From JAIVGV01 sp031425275 (lineage in GTDB: Bacteria; Acidobacteriota; Blastocatellia; Pyrinomonadales; Pyrinomonadaceae): DNA of 64,000 nucleotides. Positions 34,289 to 44,785 of this stretch are shown here, piece after piece. Position 1 is the first letter of the stretch; each line of letters begins with the position of its first letter. A program made the position numbers and the translations under genes. The notes below the pieces were generated by a model. It had not been told where the DNA came from and searched no databases. It was given only the letters and a program-made list of their open reading frames with translations. Where the stretch lies: positions 62,001 to 126,000 of the forward strand of contig JANPJA010000057.1 in the NCBI GenBank assembly GCA_031425275.1, written 5' to 3'.

Positions 34289-36469
34289 ATGCGTTCGCCA
34301 AAATTTATCACCGCCCTCGCCCTGTCGGTCGCGCTCGCCGCGTCTCTCAGCGCGCAGAGCAACTATACGAGCAACCCGGGGGCGAAACTGAGCTACCCCG
34401 CCGCGAAGAAGATCGAACACTTCGACGACTACCACGGCACGAAGATCGCCGACCCGTACCGCTGGCTGGAGAACTCCGACGCGCCGGAGACGCGCGAGTG
34501 GATCGAGGCCGAGAACAAAGTCACCTTCGCCTACCTCAACCAAATCCCCGAGCGCGCGTGGATCAAGGAGCGGCTGACCAAGCTCTGGAACTACGAGAAG
34601 CTCAGTGCGCCCTCGAAGCGCGGCGACCGCTATTTCATGTCGAAAAACGACGGCCTGCAAAACCAGAGCGTCCTCTACTGGATGGACAGCCTGACCGACA
34701 CGCCGAAAATCGTCATCGACCCCAACAAGCTCTCGGCCGACGGCACCGTTGCGCTCGCCGGCACGTCGATCAGCGAGGACGGCAAGTTCCTCGCCTACGG
34801 CCTCTCCTCCGGCGGCTCCGACTGGACGGAGTGGCACGTCCGCGAGATCGAGACGGGCAAGGACATGCCCGACACGATCAAGTGGGTCAAGTTTTCCGGC
34901 GCGTCCTGGACGAACGACGGCAAGGGTTTTTTCTACAGCCGTTACGACGAGCCGAAGGGCGACAAGTTGCAGTCGGTCGTCGAATTCCAGAAGCTCTACT
35001 TCCATAAAATGGGGACGGAGCAGTCGGAGGACGTGCTGGTTTACGAGCGCCCCGACCAGAAAAAGTTCGGCTTCGGCGGCAACGTCACCGAGGACGGCCG
35101 CTACCTGATCGTCTCCGTCTGGGAAGGCTCCGCGCCGAAGAACCGCGTCTATTACAAAGACCTCGCCGACAAGGACGCGCAGGTCGTCAAACTTCTCGAC
35201 GACTTCGACGCGCAGTACGGCTTCGTCGAAAACCTCGGCACGACCTTCTACTTCCAGACGAATCTCGACGCGCCGCTCGGCAAAGTCATCGCCATCGACG
35301 CGGCCAGGCCCGGGCGCGCCAACTGGAAGACGATCATCCCCGAGTCGAAGGAGTCTCTGCAAAGCATCGGCACGGCCAACAACCAGCTCTTCGCCTCGTA
35401 TCTGAAAGACGCCTACACGCAAGTCCGCGTCTATGACATGGACGGCAAGCTGGTGCGCAACGTCGAACTGCCGGGCATCGGCACGGCCGGCGGCTTCGGC
35501 GCGTCGAAGCGCACCGACAAGGAGTTCTTCTACACCTTCACCAGCTTCACCGTCCCGGCGCGCGTCTATCGCTACGACGCCGTGACCGGCAAGAGCACGC
35601 TCCACTGGCAGCCCAAAGTTGACTTCGATCCGGCGGCCTACGAGACCAAGCAAATCTTCTACACCTCGAAGGACGGCACGCGCGTCCCGATGTTCATCAC
35701 GCACAAGCGCGGCGCGAAGCTCGACGGCCAGAACCCGACTTACCTTTACGGCTACGGCGGCTTCGACGTGTCGATGACGCCTTCCTTCTCCGTCTCGAAC
35801 CTCATCTGGATGGAGATGGGCGGCGTCTATGCGATGGCTAACCTGCGCGGCGGCGGCGAGTACGGCCGCGAGTGGCACATGGCCGGGACGAAGCTCCGCA
35901 AGCAAAACGTCTTCGACGACTTCATCGCGGCGGGCGAGTGGCTGGTCAAGAATAAGTACACCTCGCCCAAGAAGCTCGCCGTCGGCGGCGGCTCGAACGG
36001 CGGGCTGCTCGTCGGGGCGGTGCTCAACCAGCGGCCCGATCTATTCGGGGCGGCCCTGCCGGCCGTCGGCGTGATGGACATGCTCCGCTTCCACAAGTTC
36101 ACCATCGGCTGGGGCTGGACTTCGGATTACGGCTCCTCCGACGACGCGGCCGAGTTCAAATACCTCCTCGGCTACTCGCCGCTGCACAACATCAAGCCGG
36201 GGACGAAGTACCCGGCGACCCTGATCACGACGGCCGATCACGACGACCGCGTCGTCCCGGCCCACTCGTTCAAGTACGCCGCGACCTTGCAGGCCGCGCA
36301 AGGAGGCGACGCGCCCGTCCTCATCCGCATCGAGACGCGCGCGGGACACGGCGCGGGCAAGCCCACCGCCAAGGTCATCGAGGAGGTCTCGGACAAGTGG
36401 GGCTTCCTCGTCCGCAATCTCGGCATGAAGCTGCCGGGCGGGCCGGCCCCGCGGACGGCGATGAAGTGA
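34289..36469 (+). CDS. Exported prolyl oligopeptidase (S9A family)
   Basis: 726 residues from the ATG at 34289, preceded by AAGGAG at 34274-34279. A signal peptide (FITALALSVALAASLSAQ) is followed by the standard N-terminus DYHGTKIADPYRWLENSDAP. A seven-bladed propeller spans about residues 80-420. The hydrolase domain has YLYGYGGFDVSMTPSFS, the nucleophile in AVGGGSNGGLLVG, Asp in DHDDRVVPAHS and His in ETRAGHGAG. It cleaves short proline-containing peptides, here in the periplasm or outside. Length is as expected. Confidence 0.92.
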   Translation: MRSPKFITALALSVALAASLSAQSNYTSNPGAKLSYPAAKKIEHFDDYHGTKIADPYRWLENSDAPETREWIEAENKVTFAYLNQIPERAWIKERLTKLWNYEKLSAPSKRGDRYFMSKNDGLQNQSVLYWMDSLTDTPKIVIDPNKLSADGTVALAGTSISEDGKFLAYGLSSGGSDWTEWHVREIETGKDMPDTIKWVKFSGASWTNDGKGFFYSRYDEPKGDKLQSVVEFQKLYFHKMGTEQSEDVLVYERPDQKKFGFGGNVTEDGRYLIVSVWEGSAPKNRVYYKDLADKDAQVVKLLDDFDAQYGFVENLGTTFYFQTNLDAPLGKVIAIDAARPGRANWKTIIPESKESLQSIGTANNQLFASYLKDAYTQVRVYDMDGKLVRNVELPGIGTAGGFGASKRTDKEFFYTFTSFTVPARVYRYDAVTGKSTLHWQPKVDFDPAAYETKQIFYTSKDGTRVPMFITHKRGAKLDGQNPTYLYGYGGFDVSMTPSFSVSNLIWMEMGGVYAMANLRGGGEYGREWHMAGTKLRKQNVFDDFIAAGEWLVKNKYTSPKKLAVGGGSNGGLLVGAVLNQRPDLFGAALPAVGVMDMLRFHKFTIGWGWTSDYGSSDDAAEFKYLLGYSPLHNIKPGTKYPATLITTADHDDRVVPAHSFKYAATLQAAQGGDAPVLIRIETRAGHGAGKPTAKVIEEVSDKWGFLVRNLGMKLPGGPAPRTAMK

Positions 36470-36474
36470 GAAAG

Positions 36475-36616
36475 CTGTTAGCTCTTAGCTCTTAGCTCTT
36501 AGCTGTCAGACAAACACCAAAGCGGGGGGCGGACTGAGTTAAGCCGCCCCCCGCTTTGTGCTGTTAATTCCACTCGACCGATCAGGCTAAATGCTAACAG
36601 CTAACAGCTAACAGCT
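36475..36616. repeat. Heptamer inverted array around a terminator
   Basis: The left arm repeats TTAGCTC/TTAGCTG; the right arm (about 36590-36616) repeats CTAACAG. A GC-rich hairpin sits between them at 36519-36557. Organisation is the same as at 1302-1455. Confidence 0.85.
36519..36557 (+). terminator. 14-bp perfect GC-rich hairpin
   Basis: Positions 36519-36532 and 36544-36557 are perfect reverse complements (AAAGCGGGGGGCGG type) with an 11-base loop, ending in TTT. It lies downstream of prolyl oligopeptidase and should end that transcript before the LarA-like gene. Confidence 0.75.
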
Positions 36617-36705
36617 TCTGAGTGACATGCGGCGACGGATCGGGGTAAACTCCTGCCCGTACCAGTCACCCGTCACGCGAGTCCATCGATACTGTAGACA
36701 CTTTT

Positions 36706-38304
<1,599 letters not shown>

Positions 38305-38348
38305 TCTTTTTTACCCGACACGACAAGCAATAGCCAGACGGTTCAGGC

Positions 38349-38927
38349 ATGAGTACTTTAGAGACAAAGCTGATGACTGCTGAGGAGTTGGACGCGCTCC
38401 CGACTTACGGGCCGGGTGGCGACCGGCACTACGAACTCATCAGAGGGGAGCTAAAAGTTATGTCCCCGACCAAGCCGATTCACGGCATCATCTGCGCCCG
38501 AGTTACCGTCCGTCTTGGCGGCTTCGTAGAGGAACATGATCTCGGGGAAGTCTTCGGGGCTGAGACGGGCTTCCTCGTCGAATCCGATCCCGACTCGCTC
38601 GTCGGCGCAGACGCCGCCTTCGTCAGCAACGAGCGCCTAGCCGCCGTCGAGCGTTTTGATAAGTTTTTCCCCTTCGCTCCCGACCTCGCGGTCGAAGTCC
38701 TCAGCCCCGGCAACACGGTGCAGGAGATCGACGAGAAGATTGCGCTGTACTTCGCCGCCGGCTCGCGTCTCGTGTGGGTCTTCAACCCGAAGCGGCGCAC
38801 GGTCGCCATCTACCGCTCGCCTTTCGACGTGCGCATCCTCGGCGAGCATGACGCGCTCGACGGCGGCGACGTGCTGCCGGGGTTCACTCTCGATCTCTCA
38901 AAGCTTTTCGCCACCGTTAAGAAGTAA
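38349..38927 (+). CDS. Uma2-family (DUF820) nuclease-fold protein
   Basis: 192 residues. Family pattern: MTAEELDALPTYGPGGDRHY, ELIRGELKVMSPTKPIHG, AAFVSNERL, DLAVEVLSPGNTVQEIDEKI and ALYFAAGSRLVWVFNPKRRT. The VEVLSP Glu and downstream Lys belong to the restriction-endonuclease-like fold. It differs substantially from the Uma2 protein encoded at 29513-30145, so it is not a recent duplicate. It lies 44 bp after the LarA-like gene and 18 bp before the large lipid enzyme, hence probably in one transcript. Function unknown. Confidence 0.85.
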   Translation: MSTLETKLMTAEELDALPTYGPGGDRHYELIRGELKVMSPTKPIHGIICARVTVRLGGFVEEHDLGEVFGAETGFLVESDPDSLVGADAAFVSNERLAAVERFDKFFPFAPDLAVEVLSPGNTVQEIDEKIALYFAAGSRLVWVFNPKRRTVAIYRSPFDVRILGEHDALDGGDVLPGFTLDLSKLFATVKK

Positions 38928-38945
38928 TTCGTTTCTGACGACACC

Positions 38946-41900
38946 ATGAAGCTTTCGCCGACAGAAATTTATCAGGGCCGGAAGATTTTCCTGATCGGAA
39001 GCACCGGCTTTCTGGGCAAGGTGACGCTGAGCATGTTGCTCCACCGCTTCCCCAACGTGGGGAAGGTGTACGTCACCGTGCGCGCCCGCTCGCTCGAAGA
39101 GTCGCACACGCGCTTCTGGAACAACGTCATCACGGCCCCCCCCTTCGACCCGCTGCGCGAGCGTTACGGCAGCGCGTTCGAGGGCTTCATCAGGGACAAG
39201 GTCGAAGTCCTCGGCGGCGACATCGGCGACACGAACCTCGGCTACACCGAAGAGGAAGCGCAGCGCATCGCGGACGACGTCGATGTCGTCTTGAACAGCG
39301 CGGGCAACGTCACCTTCAACCCGACTTTGGAGAGCGCGCTGCGCACCAACGTCGTCGGCACCCAGAACGTCATCGCCTTCGCCAAGCGGATGCGGCGGCC
39401 CGCGCTCATCCACGTCTCGACCTGCTTCGTCGCGGGCAACCGCTCCGGGCCGGTGTGGGAGAGCGACCCCGTTGTCGGCTACTTCCCGCGCAAGGAGGAG
39501 ATACCCGGCGTCGAGTTCTCCGTCGAGCAGGAGATACGCGACTGCGCCAAGCTCGCCGAGCGCGTCCGCGAAGAGGCCCGCGACGCGATGCAGGCCGCGC
39601 GCTTCCGCGAACAGGGGCGCAAGCGTCTCATCGAAGAGGGGCGCGACCCCGACGATCTGGACGCGATGGGCCTCGCCGTCGCCCGCGAGCGCAAGGTGTG
39701 GACGCGCGAGCGTTTGACCGAGCTGGGCATGGATCGCGCCGCGTGGTGGGGCTGGCCGAACATCTACACCTACACGAAGAGTCTCGGCGAACAACTCGTC
39801 GCGATGGAGGAAGGCATCGTCCGCTCGATCGTGCGGCCGTCCATCGTCGAGTCCGCGCTCTCCTACCCGTTCCCCGGTTGGAACGAGGGCTTTACGACGA
39901 CCGCGCCGCTCATCTTCATCGCGCTCAAAGGGCAGACGCAGATTCCCGTCAACGAAAAACTCGTCCTCGACATCACGCCCGTCGATTTCGTCTCCTCCGT
40001 GATGCTCTCCGTCACGGCCGAGGCGATTGCGTCCGAGCCGCGCCTCGTCCACCAAGCCGCGACCGGCGACGCGAACCCGAACGACATGAAGCGCATCGTC
40101 GGGCTGCTCGGCCTCTTCAAGCGCAAGCACTTCGACGAGAAGGAGACTGGCTTCCGTATCGTCAACGAGATCGCCGGGCGGATGGAGACGCGCCCCGTCA
40201 CGCCCTCGCGCTTCGAGAAGACCTCGACGCCGATGATCAACGCGGCGGCAAAACGCGCCTCCACATTCCTCGACGGCTTACGCCCGCGCTGGGGCGGCGG
40301 GCAGGTCACGGAGTGGATCGACACCGCGAAGCAGACGGTGGATCGGGTCGAAGAGGTGACGCGAGAGACGGCCGCCGCGTTCGACCTGTTCCGCCCCTTC
40401 ATGATCGAGAACGCCTACATCTTCCGCGCCGACAACGTGCGCTCGCTCCACTCGCGCATCCGCAAGGACGAGCAAGCCTTGCTCCCGTGGTGGCCGGACA
40501 AGCTCGACTGGTACGACTATTGGATGAACGTCCACTTCCCCGGCCTCAAGAAGTGGATTTTCCCCACCCTCGAAGAGGACATGCGCGCGCAGCCCAAGCG
40601 CGTCTACACCTACCGTGACCTGCTCGAACTCTTCGAGACCTCGACCAAGCGTTTTGCCACGCGCGTCGCCATGCGCATCGAGCGCGACGGCCGTAAAGAG
40701 CAGTACACCTACGCCGATCTCCACGAACTCGCGACCCGCGCCGCCGGGTTCTTCGCGGGCGAGGGCGTGCGGCCGGGCGAGCGCGTCGTGTTGCTCAGCA
40801 ACAACGCCCCGGAGTGGGGCATGACCTACTTCGGCGTGCTCAAGGCGGGCGCGACCTGCGTGCCGGTCGATCCGGAAAGCACGACCGGTGAGGTCGTCGG
40901 CTTCGTGCGCGCGAGCGGCGCGTTCGGCGTGGTCATCTCGGACGAGATGCGCGAGAAGCATCCCGACCTGCCAGAGCGGCTGGCCGAGGCGGGGCTGTCG
41001 GCGGCGCGCCTCTGGGGCTTCGCCGAAGTCTTCGCGCTGCCGCCGCAGGCGGTGGAGGACGAACGGATCGCGCTGCTGCCCGCGCGCGTGCAGGCGCAGA
41101 CGGTCGCCTCGCTCATCTTCACCTCCGGCACGACGGGCCAGCCGAAGGGCGTGATGCTCACGCACAAGAACTTCTCGAACATGGTCTCGATGCTCGCCTC
41201 CGTGTTCGACATGTCCACGCGCGACGGCGTGCTGTCCGTCCTCCCGCTCCACCACACCTTCGAGTTCTCGACCGGATTCCTGACGCCGCTCGCGCGCGGC
41301 GCGCAGATCACTTACCTGCCCGAACTCAACAGCGAGGAACTGACGCGCGCCATCAAGAACGGCCACGTCACCGGCATGGTCGGCGTGCCCGCGCTGTGGG
41401 AACTGCTCCACCGCCGCATCAAGGGCCGCCTCGGCGATCAGGGCAAGTGGGTCGGCGACGCGGCCGAGACGATGATGCGCGCCAACAGTTGGCTGCGCGA
41501 TCACACGCCGTTTAACTTCGGCCAGATCGTCTTCCGCCCCATTCACAACGGCCTCGGCGGGCGCATCCGTTATTTGATCAGCGGCGGCTCGGGCCTCAAC
41601 GACAAGATCAAAAGGGACTTCCACGGACTCGGCTTCACCATCCTCGAAGGCTACGGGCTGACCGAAGCCTCGCCCGTGCTGACCGTGACGCGCCCGCAGA
41701 ACAATCTCGTCGCGGGCAGCGTCGGACGACCCGTCCCCGGCGTCGAGGTGAAGATCGTGGACGCCGACTCGTCGGGGATCGGCGAGGTCATCGCGCGCGG
41801 GCCGAACGTCATGCTCGGCTACTACAACAACGAGGAGGCCACCCGCGCCGTCATCCGCAACCGCTGGCTCTACACCGGCGACCTCGGCCGTCTCGACGAC

Positions 41901-43394
41901 GAGGGCAACCTCTACTTAGTCGGACGCTCGAAGGACATCATCGTCGATACGAACGGGAAAAACGTCTATCCGGACGAGATCGAAGAGATTTACGGCGACT
42001 CGCCGCTGGTCAAAGAGTTGAGCGTCGTCGGCCTGCCCGACGGGATCGGCGAGAAGATCGCCTGCATGGTCGTCCCCGACGATGACCACGACATCACGCT
42101 CGCGCGCGAAGAAGTGCGCCGCCGCGTCGAAGAGCATTTTAAAGACGTTTCGTCGTCGCTCCCCTTCTTCAAACGTGTCAAAGTCGTCCACTTCTCCGAC
42201 GACGAACTGCCGCGCACGGCCACGCGCAAGGTGAAGCGGCGCGAGATCGTACGGATGATTCAGGAATTGGAGCAGAGCCAGCGGCGGCTGCCGGCCGGTG
42301 ACGATGCCCCGCCGGAGCCGCGCGAGACCGGGGCGGGCTGGCTGTTGGAAATCGTCGCCCAGGTCTCGAACCGTTCGCCCGCGGAGGTCAGGCTCGACAC
42401 GCGGCTCGCCGATCTCGGTTTCGACAGCCTGATGTTCGTCGAGCTGGCGGCGGCCGTCGAACAGGCGGGCGGCACGCTCAAGTCGCCGGACACACTCAAT
42501 CAGGTACACGACGTGCGCGAGCTTAGCGGCCTCGTCGAGCGCGACCAGCCCGCGAACGCGCGCCGCGAGGATGCGAGCCGGCGGCGCGCCGAGGAGGTCA
42601 AGCGCGAGGACGACGAAGTGTACATCCCTTCGCTCGTGCGCACGGCCGGCAACCGCGGCCTCGACGTGTTGCAGCGCGCCCTCTACGACCGCGTCCTGCA
42701 CACGAAGATCGAGGGCGCGTCGAACGTGCCAGTCCACACCAACTTCATGGTCGCCGCCAACCACACTTCGCATCTCGACTTCGGCCTCGTCAAGATGTCT
42801 CTGGGCGAGCAGGGCCGCGAGCTGGTCGTGCTGGCCGCCGCCGACTACTTCTTCGACAAGAAGTATAAGCGGGCCTACATGGACAACTTCACCAACCTCG
42901 TCCCGATGGAGCGCAGCGGTTCCCTGCGCAAGTCGCTGCGGCACGCGCTCTCGTTTTTGGAGCGCGGCTACAACGCGCTCGTCTTCCCCGAGGGCACGCG
43001 CTCGATGAGCGGCGAGCTGGCCGACTTCAAACCCGTCATCGGATTTCTCGCGCTCACCGCGCGGACGGGCATCCTCCCCATCTATATCTCCGGAACATAC
43101 GAGGCCCTGCCGAAGGGATCGAGCATGTTGCGCAGCCGCGAGGTAGGCTCGCGCATCGGCCGCCTGATCACGGTCGAGGAGATGGAGAAGATGACGAAGG
43201 GCGTGCCGAAGTCAGAAGGCTACCGGCTGATCGCGGCTTACGTCCGCCACCAGATCGAGAATCTGCGCGACGGCACCCGCCACGACTTCGACGCCAAATC
43301 GCTGCGGCGGCGGTGGCGCGCGGAACGGCGCGCGCACCTCGCCGAAACGGACGCCCGCCTGCCCGAAGACGAGTTGGCGACCACCGGGGATTAA
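38946..43394 (+). CDS. Four-domain lipid enzyme: fatty acyl reductase, AMP-ligase, ACP, PlsC-type acyltransferase
   Basis: 1482 residues. Domain 1 (about 1-500): fatty acyl-CoA/ACP reductase of the male-sterility type, with IFLIGSTGFLGKVTLSMLL and active-site Y274-x3-K278 (IYTYTKSLGEQ). Domain 2 (about 570-1100): adenylating ligase with LIFTSGTTGQPKGVMLTHKN near 723, EGYGLTEASPVL and LYTGDLGRLDDEGNLYLVGR. Domain 3: acyl-carrier domain with the phosphopantetheine serine at 1161 (LADLGFDSLMFVEL). Domain 4 (about 1230-1440): PlsC acyltransferase with N-H1273-TSHLD and VFPEGTRSMSGEL. One chain could activate a fatty acid, hold it on ACP, reduce it to aldehyde or alcohol and acylate an acceptor. 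Ether-lipid or wax synthesis is inferred; myxobacterial ElbD is a comparable multidomain enzyme. Confidence 0.88.
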   Translation: MKLSPTEIYQGRKIFLIGSTGFLGKVTLSMLLHRFPNVGKVYVTVRARSLEESHTRFWNNVITAPPFDPLRERYGSAFEGFIRDKVEVLGGDIGDTNLGYTEEEAQRIADDVDVVLNSAGNVTFNPTLESALRTNVVGTQNVIAFAKRMRRPALIHVSTCFVAGNRSGPVWESDPVVGYFPRKEEIPGVEFSVEQEIRDCAKLAERVREEARDAMQAARFREQGRKRLIEEGRDPDDLDAMGLAVARERKVWTRERLTELGMDRAAWWGWPNIYTYTKSLGEQLVAMEEGIVRSIVRPSIVESALSYPFPGWNEGFTTTAPLIFIALKGQTQIPVNEKLVLDITPVDFVSSVMLSVTAEAIASEPRLVHQAATGDANPNDMKRIVGLLGLFKRKHFDEKETGFRIVNEIAGRMETRPVTPSRFEKTSTPMINAAAKRASTFLDGLRPRWGGGQVTEWIDTAKQTVDRVEEVTRETAAAFDLFRPFMIENAYIFRADNVRSLHSRIRKDEQALLPWWPDKLDWYDYWMNVHFPGLKKWIFPTLEEDMRAQPKRVYTYRDLLELFETSTKRFATRVAMRIERDGRKEQYTYADLHELATRAAGFFAGEGVRPGERVVLLSNNAPEWGMTYFGVLKAGATCVPVDPESTTGEVVGFVRASGAFGVVISDEMREKHPDLPERLAEAGLSAARLWGFAEVFALPPQAVEDERIALLPARVQAQTVASLIFTSGTTGQPKGVMLTHKNFSNMVSMLASVFDMSTRDGVLSVLPLHHTFEFSTGFLTPLARGAQITYLPELNSEELTRAIKNGHVTGMVGVPALWELLHRRIKGRLGDQGKWVGDAAETMMRANSWLRDHTPFNFGQIVFRPIHNGLGGRIRYLISGGSGLNDKIKRDFHGLGFTILEGYGLTEASPVLTVTRPQNNLVAGSVGRPVPGVEVKIVDADSSGIGEVIARGPNVMLGYYNNEEATRAVIRNRWLYTGDLGRLDDEGNLYLVGRSKDIIVDTNGKNVYPDEIEEIYGDSPLVKELSVVGLPDGIGEKIACMVVPDDDHDITLAREEVRRRVEEHFKDVSSSLPFFKRVKVVHFSDDELPRTATRKVKRREIVRMIQELEQSQRRLPAGDDAPPEPRETGAGWLLEIVAQVSNRSPAEVRLDTRLADLGFDSLMFVELAAAVEQAGGTLKSPDTLNQVHDVRELSGLVERDQPANARREDASRRRAEEVKREDDEVYIPSLVRTAGNRGLDVLQRALYDRVLHTKIEGASNVPVHTNFMVAANHTSHLDFGLVKMSLGEQGRELVVLAAADYFFDKKYKRAYMDNFTNLVPMERSGSLRKSLRHALSFLERGYNALVFPEGTRSMSGELADFKPVIGFLALTARTGILPIYISGTYEALPKGSSMLRSREVGSRIGRLITVEEMEKMTKGVPKSEGYRLIAAYVRHQIENLRDGTRHDFDAKSLRRRWRAERRAHLAETDARLPEDELATTGD

Positions 43395-43400
43395 TACCGT

Positions 43401-43487
43401 GTGATGGGTGATGAGTGATGAGTGATGGGTGATGAGTTAAACACTCTTCATATTCATCACTCATCACTCATCACTCATCACCCATCA
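43401..43487. repeat. Heptamer inverted array (GTGATGA family)
   Basis: Left arm 43401-43437 repeats GTGATGA/GTGATGG; right arm 43454-43487 is its reverse complement over 34 bp with one mismatch. The array fills the gap between the large lipid enzyme gene and the reductase gene and ends eight bases before the latter's start codon. Confidence 0.88.
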
Positions 43488-43494
43488 ATTTTCT

Positions 43495-44646
43495 ATGGCG
43501 ACTAAGAAGCAGACCGAGACTCCCGCGAAGCGGCCCGCCGCCGCGACCGCGCGAGCCTCAAAATCAAAGGCCGGCGCGCAGGCCGGGGCGCGTGCCGCGA
43601 CGAAGGCGGGGACGAAACAGGCGGCGCTGGCGCGGCTGCCCGTGCCCCTCACGCTCGTGACTGGCGGGACGGGATTCCTCGGCCGTCACCTGCTGACGCA
43701 ACTCACGGAAGCCGGCGAGAAGAATTTGCGCGTGCTCACGACGAGCGCGCCCGCATGGCTGGCCGAACTTGGCGTCGAGACAATCGAAGGCTCGATCACG
43801 GACGCCGCGGACGTGGCGCGGGCGGTCAAAGGGGTTAATTCGATATACCACCTCGCGGGCCGCGTCTCGCTCGAACGCGACGGCGCGCACGAGATGTACC
43901 AACTCCACGTCGAGGGCACGCGCCTGCTCTGCGAGGCGGCGAAGGCGGCGGGGGTTCGCGAGCTGGTGCTCGCTTCGACGAGCGGCACGCTCGCCGTGTC
44001 GAAGGACGGGGGCGTCGTGTCGGACGAGACGTGGCCCGCCCCCCTCGACATCTTCTCGCGCTGGCCCTACTACGCAAGCAAGTTCTATCAGGAGCGCGCC
44101 GCGCTCGAACATTTCTCAGGCCCCGACCGCCGCCTCGTCATCGTCAACCCGAGCCTGTTGCTCGGCCCCGGCGACGACCGGCTCAGTTCCACCAAAGTCG
44201 TCCTCGACTTTCTCGCGCGCAAGATCATGGCCGTGCCCGGCGGCGGCCTGAGCTTCGTGGACGCGCGCGACGCGGCGACGGTTCTGCGCGTCGCGATGCG
44301 TCGCGGGCGGCACGGCGAGCGGTACCTCCTGGGCGCGGCCAACTGGAGTTTCGACAAGTTTTTCGGCCGGCTCGAACGCCTCACCAAGACCGCCGCGCCG
44401 CGCTTCTCATTCCCCTCGCGGTTCGCCGTCGCGGGCGCGCAAGGGTTGCACGCCCTCTACCGACACTGGAAGCTCGCGCCCCCCGTCGAGCCGACCGAGA
44501 TCGAGATGGCCGAGCATTTCTGGTACGTCGATTCCTCGAAGGCCGCGCGCGAACTGGCCTTCCGCCCGCGCGACCCGCAGGAGACCTTGCAGGAGACGGT
44601 CGCATACGTCCGCGCCAACTTCCTCGGCGAAGGCGCGCTCGCGTGA
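43495..44646 (+). CDS. NAD-dependent epimerase/dehydratase-type reductase with Lys/Ala-rich N-terminal tail
   Basis: 383 residues. The first about 48 are a Lys/Ala/Thr-rich low-complexity tail (TETPAKRPAAATARASKSKA), like histone-H1-type bacterial tails, an odd addition for this family. The extended SDR domain follows: LTLVTGGTGFLGRHLLTQL (nucleotide loop), IYHLAGRVSLERDG, VLASTSGTLAVSKDG and active-site YYASKFYQE. It resembles 3-beta-hydroxysteroid dehydrogenase/dihydroflavonol reductase relatives. Following the four-domain lipid enzyme in the same direction, it may reduce a lipid keto or aldehyde intermediate; substrate unknown. The tail could bind nucleic acid or anionic lipid. Confidence 0.82.
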   Translation: MATKKQTETPAKRPAAATARASKSKAGAQAGARAATKAGTKQAALARLPVPLTLVTGGTGFLGRHLLTQLTEAGEKNLRVLTTSAPAWLAELGVETIEGSITDAADVARAVKGVNSIYHLAGRVSLERDGAHEMYQLHVEGTRLLCEAAKAAGVRELVLASTSGTLAVSKDGGVVSDETWPAPLDIFSRWPYYASKFYQERAALEHFSGPDRRLVIVNPSLLLGPGDDRLSSTKVVLDFLARKIMAVPGGGLSFVDARDAATVLRVAMRRGRHGERYLLGAANWSFDKFFGRLERLTKTAAPRFSFPSRFAVAGAQGLHALYRHWKLAPPVEPTEIEMAEHFWYVDSSKAARELAFRPRDPQETLQETVAYVRANFLGEGALA

Positions 44647-44655
44647 AAGAAACCT

Positions 44656-44763
44656 GTTAGCGGCTTGCGTTCGGGTGAGAAGTTAAGGCGGGAGGCAGTT
44701 CAGTCACGACTGCCCCCCGCCTTGATGTTTGGTTAACGGCTAACGGCTGATCGCCAACCGCTT
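44656..44763. repeat. Short TTAGCGG/CTAACGG array flanking a terminator
   Basis: A short left arm (CTGTTAGCGG, 44654-44663) and right arm (GGTTAACGGCTAACGGCTGA, 44731-44750) of the TTAGCTG heptamer family flank a strong hairpin at 44685-44723 between two convergent genes. Confidence 0.7.
44685..44723. terminator. 15-bp hairpin between convergent genes
   Basis: Positions 44685-44699 pair with 44709-44723 with one mismatch, around a nine-base loop, with AA/TT at the outer ends. Suitable as terminator for the reductase gene and for the radical SAM operon on the other strand. Confidence 0.65.
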
Positions 44764-44785
44764 CCCGCCATGCTGAACGCTTTGT

